This document shows positions 1 to 4,858 of a stretch of DNA of 5,119 bases, piece by piece; position 1 is the stretch's first letter, and each line of letters begins with the position of its first letter. Source of the DNA: an uncultured Synergistia bacterium (GTDB lineage Bacteria > Eremiobacterota > SpSt-956 > JAKJGF01). The position numbers and the translations under genes were made by a program. The notes beneath the pieces were generated by a model. It was not told where the DNA came from. It saw only the letters and a list, made by a program, of their open reading frames with translations, and ran no database searches. The stretch covers positions 1-5,119 of the forward strand of contig CALARM010000703.1 of assembly GCA_937888925.1 (NCBI GenBank). The letters run 5' to 3'.

Positions 1-501
1 ATATCACTCACTACATATTCCTATATCTACGGAGCATCTGAAAAGAAAGATATAGTAGATACTGCAAAAGATGCAGGTTCCTTTAAGACTCTTGTAAAAG
101 CCCTGGAAGCGGCAGATCTTGTGGACACACTGAAAGGTAAAGGGCCCTTTACTGTATTTGCTCCTACCGATGAAGCTTTTGCAAAATTACCGAAAGGTAC
201 TTTAGAGGAGCTTCTTAAACCAGAAAACAAAGATAAATTAAAGACTATCCTCACATATCATGTAGTTTCAGGAGAGGTTCTGGCAAAAGATGTGGTAAAA
301 CTTGACAGAGCCAAATCGGTTCAGGGCGAAGAGATAACGGTAAAAGTAAAAGATAAAGTCGTAATGGTGGATAACGCAAAGGTTGTAAAGACGGATATTA
401 AAGCAAATAACGGTGTAATACATGTTATCGACAGTGTAATCATTCCGCCGTCATGCAGTCAGAAACCGGCAGAGAAACCACCATGCAATTCCGGCGGCTG
501 A
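1..501 (+). CDS. Fasciclin (FAS1) domain protein, 5' end outside window
   Basis: The frame is open from the first base and gives 166 visible residues before TGA. A GTG at 121 lies inside the domain and cannot be the true start. The fold runs from about residue 17 to 150 with both FAS1 signatures: the H1-like block [14 protein letters not shown] (51-64), the YH pair in TYHVVSGE (85-92), and the H2-like block [14 protein letters not shown] (137-150). FAS1 domains are secreted or surface domains for adhesion or ligand binding. The first visible residues, a polar-hydrophobic run ending YIYGA before SEKKD, could be the end of a signal peptide, but this is inference because the N-terminus is missing. 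A short Pro/Lys tail with two cysteines (152 and 162) follows the domain; it might anchor or cross-link the protein. The family call is firm; the ligand is unknown. A terminator follows the stop codon. Confidence 0.93.
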   Translation: MSLTTYSYIYGASEKKDIVDTAKDAGSFKTLVKALEAADLVDTLKGKGPFTVFAPTDEAFAKLPKGTLEELLKPENKDKLKTILTYHVVSGEVLAKDVVKLDRAKSVQGEEITVKVKDKVVMVDNAKVVKTDIKANNGVIHVIDSVIIPPSCSQKPAEKPPCNSGG

Positions 502-553
502 AAGTGATTTCCTTCAGGAGTTTCCTGATACAAAGTTAAGAATCTAAATAACT

Positions 554-591
554 TCAGGCAATAGAAAAAAATTCTATTGCCTGATTTTTTT
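554..591 (+). terminator. Intrinsic terminator of the FAS1 gene
   Basis: A perfect 13-bp stem (554-566 with 572-584) has a 5-nt A loop and is followed directly by a run of seven T. It lies 52 nt after the FAS1 stop and ahead of the next promoter. The A-rich loop and upstream arm give little terminator character on the minus strand. Confidence 0.93.
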
Positions 592-625
592 ACCGGTCGT
601 AAAATAAAAAATATACAGATTATAT

Positions 626-658
626 CTTGACAATATAGGACTAAATAAGTATTATAAT
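626..658 (+). promoter_or_regulatory. Promoter of the zinc-ribbon gene, with GACTAAA spacer motif
   Basis: The -35 is TTGACA (627-632). Spacing of 17 bp leads to TATTAT (650-655); a perfect TATAAT (653-658) overlaps it but at 20 bp, so the first is the better -10. The spacer holds GACTAAA (639-645), placed so that its GAC is exactly 10 bp after the GAC of the -35 box. The same arrangement occurs upstream of the Hsp20 gene at 1135. The transcript would start near 662-665, leaving a leader of roughly 35-40 nt. Confidence 0.75.
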
Positions 659-700
659 ATTGATAGTATTATATTTAACAAATTAAAGGAGGAGATTACT

Positions 701-934
701 ATGCCTTTCTTTGAATACAGATGCAATGACTGTAAAGGAAAATTTGAAATATTTACTATGGCCAATAAACCGGATAACACATCATGCACTTTATGCAAAA
801 GCAACAGAACTCATAAGATCATTTCACCTGCAGGAATAATTTTCAGGGGAAGCGGTTTTTACATAAATGATTCAAAAAAATCTTCTCAAAGTGATACCGG
901 CAAAGAATGTAAAAATGATAAAGTAGAAATTTAA
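701..934 (+). CDS. FmdB-family small zinc-ribbon protein
   Basis: This 77-residue protein starts at ATG, 8 nt after a strong AAAGGAGGA site (685-693). It opens with the family signature MPFFEYRCNDC and has two CxxC knuckles (Cys8/Cys11 and Cys29/Cys32) that should bind one zinc. The block FRGSGFYIND (48-57) matches the conserved FmdB/CxxC_CXXC_SSSS ending, and the last 20 residues are a charged Ser/Lys tail of a type that varies in the family. The family was named from genes near formamidase and amidase operons, but its biochemical role is not settled; a regulatory or metal-linked role is often proposed. Here it is a single-gene unit with its own promoter and terminator. Sharing a promoter element with the Hsp20 gene hints at stress control. 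Family identity is secure; function is unknown. Confidence 0.92.
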   Translation: MPFFEYRCNDCKGKFEIFTMANKPDNTSCTLCKSNRTHKIISPAGIIFRGSGFYINDSKKSSQSDTGKECKNDKVEI

Positions 935-1023
935 TTACCGATATGCTCATGTGACTCGTAAAGTGTCACCCGTGACGGAAGAAAACCTTTATTAAATGCT
1001 TATGCTCAGGCCAGCAGCAGAAA
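935..1023 (+). other. 3' untranslated stretch with repeated GTGAC/GTCAC words
   Basis: No ORF with a credible start is seen between the zinc-ribbon stop and the terminator. The stretch holds GTGAC (951-955), GTCAC (965-969) and GTGAC (972-976); the first two can form a 5-bp stem with a 9-nt loop. An 8-nt direct repeat TATGCTCA occurs at 942 and 1001. It is presumably the 3' UTR of the upstream gene. No known riboswitch class was recognised. Confidence 0.4.
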
Positions 1024-1072
1024 AAAAAGAACTGTCACTGGAAGTTTTTATCTTCCAGTGACAGTTCTTTTT
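1024..1072 (+). terminator. Long terminator hairpin after the zinc-ribbon gene
   Basis: The arms 1024-1044 and 1052-1072 form a perfect 21-bp stem around a 7-nt loop. The 3' arm ends in five T and the 5' arm begins with a run of A, so it can work in both directions. It isolates the zinc-ribbon unit from the Hsp20 promoter 64 bp downstream. Confidence 0.9.
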
Positions 1073-1134
1073 ATTGAAAAATATAACATGAATAAACTGG
1101 TACACTATCATTAGAAAAATTTAATGCCCACATA

Positions 1135-1164
1135 CTTGACATTATTAGACTAAACTTTTATAAT
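1135..1164 (+). promoter_or_regulatory. hsp20: Consensus promoter of the Hsp20 unit with GACTAAA spacer motif
   Basis: A perfect TTGACA (1136-1141) and a perfect TATAAT (1159-1164) are separated by exactly 17 bp. The spacer contains GACTAAA (1148-1154), with its GAC one helical turn (10 bp) after the GAC of the -35 box. The 20-bp stretch from C1135 matches that at 626-645 at 17 positions. A full-consensus housekeeping promoter on a stress gene suggests repression under normal growth, with the shared block as a candidate operator; this is inference. No CIRCE-type inverted repeat is present. Confidence 0.85.
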
Positions 1165-1208
1165 ATAAATATAGAAATAAAATTTATAATATAAATGAGG
1201 TGATTTAA

Positions 1209-1646
1209 ATGTTAGCAATGTGCAACCCCTATAAAATAAATAATATGTGCAAACCTGAAAACAAAATGTTTTCAGATTTCATGACAGACTTATGGAACGG
1301 AGAAACATGTCTCTCAGTGCCGGCAGCAGACATAATCGAAAATGAAAAGGAATTCCTGATAAAAGCAGAAATTCCCGGTATGAATCAGAAGGATATAGAT
1401 ATATCTATTGACGGTAACTGCCTTACCATAAAAGGAGAAAAAAAGGCAGAAAAAGAAGAAAAAGGTGAGAAATACCTGAGAAGGGAAATGTCTTACGGTT
1501 CCTTTTCCAGATCATTTACTATCAATCACGAGATAAAGGCCGATGAAATAAAAGCCGGTTATAAAAACGGCATAGTGGAAATAACCATTCCGAAGGAAGA
1601 AAAGGTAAAACCAAAGAAAATAGAAATCCGGCAAGAGGTGTCTTAA
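1209..1646 (+). CDS. hsp20: Hsp20 / alpha-crystallin family small heat-shock protein
   Basis: This 145-residue ATP-independent holdase would bind unfolding proteins in the cytoplasm and assemble into oligomers. The ATG lies 5 nt after GAGGTGA (1197-1203); a second ATG at 1218 is too far from that site. A short N-terminal arm (1-35) precedes the alpha-crystallin domain (about 36-128), which shows IKAEIPGM (51-58), the YGSFSRSF block (96-103) and the closing GIVEITIPK strand (121-129). A Lys/Glu-rich linker follows, and the tail carries the I-x-I motif as IEI (138-140), which docks onto a neighbouring domain. Length and order are normal for the bacterial class. Four cysteines (5, 14, 34 and 71), three of them in the N-terminal arm, are more than usual. 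It is first in a likely unit with the membrane protease at 1748. Confidence 0.95.
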   Translation: MLAMCNPYKINNMCKPENKMFSDFMTDLWNGETCLSVPAADIIENEKEFLIKAEIPGMNQKDIDISIDGNCLTIKGEKKAEKEEKGEKYLRREMSYGSFSRSFTINHEIKADEIKAGYKNGIVEITIPKEEKVKPKKIEIRQEVS

Positions 1647-1696
1647 TGGTAAGGATACCATATGAAGTTACAAGAAAAGTCATAACAATAAATTAA
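1646..1696 (+). CDS. Possible 16-residue micro-ORF overlapping the Hsp20 stop
   Basis: The Hsp20 stop TAA and an ATG share one base (TAATG), with an AGAGGTG site (1634-1640) 5 nt upstream, so translation could be coupled. The product would be MVRIPYEVTRKVITIN, ending TAA six bases before the hairpin at 1702. Its end RKVITIN resembles the Hsp20 tail and contains an I-x-I triplet (ITI, 13-15). It is in the -1 frame relative to Hsp20. The start signals are seen directly; translation and any role are inference, and an ORF this short can occur by chance. Confidence 0.3.
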   Translation: MVRIPYEVTRKVITIN

Positions 1697-1701
1697 TCAG
1701 A

Positions 1702-1726
1702 AAAGGCCGGTAATATGCCGGCCTTT
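1702..1726 (+). terminator. Hairpin between Hsp20 and protease genes (terminator or attenuator)
   Basis: A 9-bp GC-rich stem (1702-1710 with 1718-1726) has a 7-nt loop. Only three T lie in the 3' arm and they are followed by ATAT, so termination should be partial. It sits between the Hsp20 stop and the protease ribosome site at 1733. It may lower protease expression relative to Hsp20 or protect the 3' end of the Hsp20 message. No strong promoter was found after it. Confidence 0.6.
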
Positions 1727-1747
1727 ATATCTGAGGAGGTGAGCACT

Positions 1748-2437
1748 ATGTTTATATTCGGAGACTGGACATTTATCATACTGATACCGGCTTTACTCTT
1801 TTCAATATATGCTTCCTTAAAGGTAAATTCAGTATTCAACGAATATTCAAAAAGAAGAACCATGTCAGGTATAACAGGAGCCGATGTGGCAAGAGAACTG
1901 CTCTGGAGAAGCGGTATCTCCTGTATTCCTGTTGAAATGACAGATAAACGGCTGGGCGATCATTACGATCCTCAGAAGAAAGTATTGAGACTTTCTCCGG
2001 AAGTTTACAGAGGTAATTCGATTGCTTCCCTGGGAGTGGCGGCACATGAAGTGGGACATGCCATTCAGCATAAAGAAGGATACATTCCTCTTTCGGTGCG
2101 CTCATCTCTCGTGCCTGTTGCAAACCTGGGAACCTATGCGGCATTTCCTCTGTTCTTTGCAGGTTTTCTGTTCAGTTCTGCCTTCATGGTAAACACAGGG
2201 ATATACCTGTTCCTGGCTGCAGTTCTGTTTTATCTCATAACACTCCCTGTTGAGTTCAACGCAAGCAGAAGAGCCCTTGCGATTTTAGAGAAGGGACGAT
2301 TTATGACCGTAACGGAAATGGACGGAGCCAGAAAAGTTCTCGATGCTGCTGCCATGACGTATATTGCGGCATTATTTATGGCAGTGTCAGAACTTCTCAG
2401 GATGATTATCTTAAAAGAATCTTTTGATAATAGCTGA
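1748..2437 (+). CDS. yugP: YugP-type membrane zinc metallopeptidase
   Basis: The product is 229 residues from ATG 1748, 5 nt after GAGGAGGTGA (1733-1742). An in-frame ATG at 1715 is rejected because it lies in the loop of the 1702-1726 hairpin and lacks a ribosome site. The start MFIFGDWTFI is typical of the family, as is the total length. A first membrane helix (about 5-26) leads to a domain with DHYDP (71-75) and the zinc motif HEVGH (100-104, ligands His100 and His104, catalytic Glu101). Three more hydrophobic segments follow at about 119-147, 151-167 and 204-221. Glu169 in PVEFNASRRA, just after the third segment, is the likely third zinc ligand. The family is a little-studied group of integral membrane proteases; natural substrates are not known to me. 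Its place behind Hsp20 suggests a part in membrane protein quality control. Confidence 0.93.
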   Translation: MFIFGDWTFIILIPALLFSIYASLKVNSVFNEYSKRRTMSGITGADVARELLWRSGISCIPVEMTDKRLGDHYDPQKKVLRLSPEVYRGNSIASLGVAAHEVGHAIQHKEGYIPLSVRSSLVPVANLGTYAAFPLFFAGFLFSSAFMVNTGIYLFLAAVLFYLITLPVEFNASRRALAILEKGRFMTVTEMDGARKVLDAAAMTYIAALFMAVSELLRMIILKESFDNS

Positions 2438-2452
2438 TATTCTTTATCACAC

Positions 2453-2483
2453 AGGGCTGAGCTCAGGACAGTTCAGCCCTTTT
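2453..2483 (+). terminator. Intrinsic terminator after the protease gene
   Basis: An 8-bp stem (AGGGCTGA 2453-2460 with TCAGCCCT 2473-2480) can extend three pairs further, one of them G-U, leaving a 6-nt loop. It is followed by TTT and a T-rich stretch. It lies 15 nt after the stop codon and closes the Hsp20-protease unit. Confidence 0.85.
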
Positions 2484-2534
2484 ATATTTTATCAAAAAGA
2501 TACAGACAGAAATCGATTTTTTCTGTGTTGAATA

Positions 2535-2562
2535 TTGTTTATTCTATTTTTTTTGCTATAAT
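2535..2562 (+). promoter_or_regulatory. Extended -10 promoter of the glycosyltransferase gene
   Basis: TGCTATAAT (2554-2562) gives an extended -10 with perfect TATAAT at 2557-2562. The -35 is weak: TTGTTT (2535-2540) at 16 bp. Transcription would begin near 2569, about 25 nt before the chosen GTG start at 2594. This places the promoter inside the longer open frame and argues against its upstream start at 2525. Confidence 0.7.
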
Positions 2563-2593
2563 AGTAAAAGAGCTTATAAAAAAGGAAGATACA

Positions 2594-4114
2594 GTGTTAA
2601 TAAATTCCGCTTCAAACAATAAATCAGACAGAATCTCTGCCGGAACAGAGAGAAAAATAGAAAATAAAGGTTTACCGGTAGATAAAGTCATTACCGGGTC
2701 ACATAACCGGGAGAATATACCTTTTGCTGATAAACACTTCTCCGGAGGGCTTTGTCATGTAAATTCTTTACAGGTAAAGGATCTCGAAGAAGCCATCATG
2801 GAAACCTGTATAAATCCGGCATTGATCGGCACAGGAGAAGGAGAGGTTTCGCAGGAAACTCTCAGAGCCTGTCATTCTGCCGGAGCAGCAGATACGGAGT
2901 TAACACCGGGACAGAGTGAAAAAAAGCCGGATACTTTTCTCTTTTTACTCAATTCTTCGGGGGAAACCAATCTCGCAAAACCTCTTATTGTTGCAGTCAA
3001 GAATAAAGGTTATAAGGTCAAAGTTATCCATTTCAGGGAAAACAGTAAAGAAATTCTGACTTCCCAGGGTATTCTGGATAAGGAAGATTTTATAGACGGC
3101 ACCAACATGTTTTATTTACCCAGGACAGAACAGATATTTAAAAAAGATATAGATTCTTCCAGGGTAGTAAAAATGATAGGAACTCCCCATCATGCATACT
3201 GTCAGTTTGCTTTTTCGAAGGCAAAACATGAAGGAATTCCTACCGTTGCATTTGTAGACCTCGGAATTCCCTCCACTGATTTCAAATACCGTCATACTTT
3301 CTATAAAACTATAGCTATGGCAGATAAAATAGTAGTGCCGGACGAAACCATAAAAAAACATCTTGAAGCCAGCATCCACACCGTAGAAGAAAAAAGTGAC
3401 ATTCATGTAGATATGGGAAAGGTAAATCTCGGCGGCAACCCCGGATTTGAATCCTTCCGCCTCCTTACGGAACTAAACCGTTCCAGAATGGATGCAATAA
3501 AAAATGAACTTTCCATAGGGAAAGACGATCTCGTATTTTCCTTTTCCAGCCAGCCCATAAAAACAAATGCAAAAGTTCTTGAAATCACAGGTAAAGCTCT
3601 GAATAAACTGGCAAAAGCCCATAAAGATAAAAAAATCCATTTTCTCTTTGTTCCACATCCGAGAGATCTTCAAAAAGTGGGCTTAAAAAATCTCTTCGGC
3701 ACAGAGACAGATATATCTATAAAAGAAAAATGCGATATTGTACAAAAACAGATAGAAGACTGTCCTAACGTCGTCATTCATGAAATGCCGAAATATACAA
3801 TGGAAAAGGCCTGTGCCATATCAAATATCGTTCTCACGGAAAGCTCCACGACTGCCTATGAATGTGCCCATGCAGATATTCCGTCCATATTCGTAAGAAC
3901 TCCCGAGCAGGGTAAAGGAACTACATTCCCTCAATATAAACGAATTCGGGTAACGGATTCCGATGATGTGCTGACGAATCATATAGAAACTATCCTGTCC
4001 CGTCCGCCGGAAAACCTGTCAGAGGATCTGGCAAAAGTCATCAGTTCAGACCTGACACCATATATGAACCTTTTATTTGAAAATACAGAAGTAAATCCCG
4101 GTACTGACATCTGA
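2594..4114 (+). CDS. Putative GT-B-fold glycosyltransferase with N-terminal extension
   Basis: GTG 2594 is chosen over the frame's first possible start (GTG 2525) because it lies downstream of the promoter and 5-9 nt after AAGGAAG (2582-2588); it gives 506 residues. Residues 1 to about 113 are polar and low in hydrophobic order, probably a flexible extension. The core starts at FLFLLNSSGE (115-124), a Rossmann-like first strand. GT-B and epimerase-like landmarks follow: IVVPDE (246-251), the GGNPGFESF turn (281-288 region) joining the two domains, a second Rossmann strand VFSFSS (314-319), VPHPRD (353-358) and the nucleotide-binding block ESSTTAYECAHADIPSIFV (416-434). No signal peptide or membrane segment is seen. 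By family it may transfer a sugar or phospho-alditol to an envelope polymer or lipid; donor and acceptor cannot be read. Lipid-A-disaccharide synthase-like, UDP-GlcNAc 2-epimerase-like and CDP-glycerol transferase-like families are all possible. It is a single-gene unit facing the toxin-antitoxin module. Confidence 0.7.
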   Translation: MLINSASNNKSDRISAGTERKIENKGLPVDKVITGSHNRENIPFADKHFSGGLCHVNSLQVKDLEEAIMETCINPALIGTGEGEVSQETLRACHSAGAADTELTPGQSEKKPDTFLFLLNSSGETNLAKPLIVAVKNKGYKVKVIHFRENSKEILTSQGILDKEDFIDGTNMFYLPRTEQIFKKDIDSSRVVKMIGTPHHAYCQFAFSKAKHEGIPTVAFVDLGIPSTDFKYRHTFYKTIAMADKIVVPDETIKKHLEASIHTVEEKSDIHVDMGKVNLGGNPGFESFRLLTELNRSRMDAIKNELSIGKDDLVFSFSSQPIKTNAKVLEITGKALNKLAKAHKDKKIHFLFVPHPRDLQKVGLKNLFGTETDISIKEKCDIVQKQIEDCPNVVIHEMPKYTMEKACAISNIVLTESSTTAYECAHADIPSIFVRTPEQGKGTTFPQYKRIRVTDSDDVLTNHIETILSRPPENLSEDLAKVISSDLTPYMNLLFENTEVNPGTDI

Positions 4115-4143
4115 TTTTTTTACACAGATTTTGTCTGAAGATA

Positions 4144-4208
4144 AATTTCCTAAAATCCAGTGTTTTCAACGATTTTATGTTAATTATTGACTGGAAATAT
4201 AGGAAATT
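4144..4208. repeat. Imperfect inverted repeat between convergent genes
   Basis: AATTTCCTA (4144-4152) pairs with TAGGAAATT (4200-4208), and TCCAGT (4156-4161) with ACTGGA (4190-4195), separated by a small unequal internal bulge and a 28-nt loop. It lies 29 nt after the glycosyltransferase stop and 10 nt beyond the toxin stop on the other strand. No T run follows on the minus strand, so it is a weak terminator at best. It may instead protect the 3' ends of the messages, or be a remnant of a small mobile element. Confidence 0.5.
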
Positions 4209-4218
4209 ATTTTAAATT

Positions 4219-4560
4219 CTATAAATTTAGCAAAATCCTTAACCTGTCTTCTATCAATAAAAATATGTTGTTTGAAATTCTTCCTGAAAATTTTATGAGC
4301 CTTTCTTTGGATACAGGACGGATATCTTCACATTTGATAAAACTGATTTCTCTCAAACCTCCTTCTGGAGGATTTATCTTTACATGAAATGGAATTTTCT
4401 TGTCTCTAGAGGTAATGGGGATTAGAATAACCAGATCTGCAGGCCCGTAATTAAATTGATCTACTGAAACAATAAGAGCCGGTCTTCTTCCAGCCTGTTC
4501 CCGTCCCATAGTAGGGTCAAGCTCTACAAACCATACATCTCCTCTTGATGGCTTCTGCAT
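4219..4560 (-). CDS. mazF: MazF/PemK-type endoribonuclease toxin
   Basis: The 113-residue protein is a toxin of the type II MazF family, which cuts RNA at short specific sequences and stops growth when its antitoxin is lost. It begins with the RGDVWFVELDP strand (6-16), then GREQAGRRPALIV (19-31) with the catalytic Arg (aligned to Arg26), PITS (48-51) with the catalytic Thr50, and SFIKCEDIRPVSKERL (73-88). Both catalytic positions are present and the length is normal, so it looks intact. The start lies 3 bases after the antitoxin stop. Its ribosome site AGGAGGA (4571-4577 on this strand) is embedded in the last codons of the antitoxin gene, 10 nt from the ATG, so toxin synthesis is probably coupled to antitoxin translation. 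RNA target specificity cannot be read from sequence. Confidence 0.95.
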   Translation of the reverse strand: MQKPSRGDVWFVELDPTMGREQAGRRPALIVSVDQFNYGPADLVILIPITSRDKKIPFHVKINPPEGGLREISFIKCEDIRPVSKERLIKFSGRISNNIFLLIEDRLRILLNL

Positions 4561-4563
4561 CTA

Positions 4564-4806
4564 TTAATTATCCTCCTGTCCGTCATTTAAAGCATTATCC
4601 CATAAAACTCTTTTTTCCTGTTCTTCTTTCCATGCTTCCGTATTTGCTTTTAATGCAGCAAAAGCCTGATTACTTTGCTCCAGAAAAACGTGTCTCCTGT
4701 ACCGTTCAATAGCTTGTTCAATAATGACCTGCATACTATTGCCGGTTTCATTGGAAAGAACTCTGAGGATATTTCTGGTTTTTTCTGTAATTCTTGTTGT
4801 TGGCAT
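4564..4806 (-). CDS. Ribbon-helix-helix antitoxin of the MazF module
   Basis: The 80-residue protein is encoded just upstream of the toxin. Residues 3-6 (TTRI) form the DNA-contacting strand, followed by two helices at about 7-20 and 24-39, a ribbon-helix-helix fold. The acidic, Trp-containing C-terminal half (about 40-80, with AWKEEQEKRVLWDNAL at 58-73) is the expected toxin-binding and labile part. The ATG has an AGGAGG site (4815-4820) 8 nt upstream. It should neutralise the toxin and, as a dimer, bind the operator at 4829-4848 to repress the pair. The fold is RHH, not the AbrB-like fold of E. coli MazE, so I leave the symbol blank. Confidence 0.9.
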   Translation of the reverse strand: MPTTRITEKTRNILRVLSNETGNSMQVIIEQAIERYRRHVFLEQSNQAFAALKANTEAWKEEQEKRVLWDNALNDGQEDN

Positions 4807-4828
4807 TCAAAAAACCTCCTTTATTTTA

Positions 4829-4848
4829 AGTATACCATATAGTATACC
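4829..4848. promoter_or_regulatory. Tandem operator for antitoxin autorepression
   Basis: Two identical copies of AGTATACC (4829-4836 and 4841-4848) lie exactly 12 bp apart, each containing the palindrome GTATAC. Ribbon-helix-helix dimers commonly bind such short boxes side by side. The overlap with the -10 and spacer fits repression by the antitoxin alone or with toxin. Binding is inferred. Confidence 0.7.
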
Positions 4849-4858
4849 TATATGTCTA
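4829..4858 (-). promoter_or_regulatory. Promoter of the toxin-antitoxin pair
   Basis: On the minus strand the -10 is TATACT (4829-4834) and the best -35 is TAGACA (4853-4858) at 18 bp. The start would be near 4822, directly before the antitoxin ribosome site, so the leader is very short. The -10 and much of the spacer lie within the tandem GTATAC boxes. Confidence 0.65.

Noticed and set aside
121..501. GTG at 121 as start of the fasciclin gene
   Set aside because: The frame is open to base 1 and residues before 121 belong to the FAS1 domain (helix before [10 protein letters not shown]), so the gene begins outside the window.
935..1023. Riboswitch or glnA-like RNA around GTCACCCGTGACGGAAG
   Set aside because: Only a short resemblance; the conserved core and supporting stems of known classes are absent and the stretch follows a gene instead of leading one.
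1715..1747. ATG 1715 as start of the membrane protease
   Set aside because: It lies in a hairpin loop without a ribosome site; ATG 1748 has a near-perfect one and fits the family N-terminus.
1836..2144. Minus-strand ORFs inside the protease and glycosyltransferase genes
   Set aside because: They overlap strongly supported plus-strand genes and show no recognisable domains.
2525..2593. N-terminal hydrophobic segment of the glycosyltransferase frame from GTG 2525
   Set aside because: The codons coincide with an extended -10 promoter, so the apparent membrane-like segment is probably not translated.
4187..4387. Plus-strand 66-codon ORF opposite the toxin gene
   Set aside because: It is the antisense shadow of the MazF coding sequence and has no ribosome site or family features.
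4829..4848. CRISPR-like repeat
   Set aside because: Only two 8-bp copies with a 4-bp gap over a promoter; this fits an operator, not an array.
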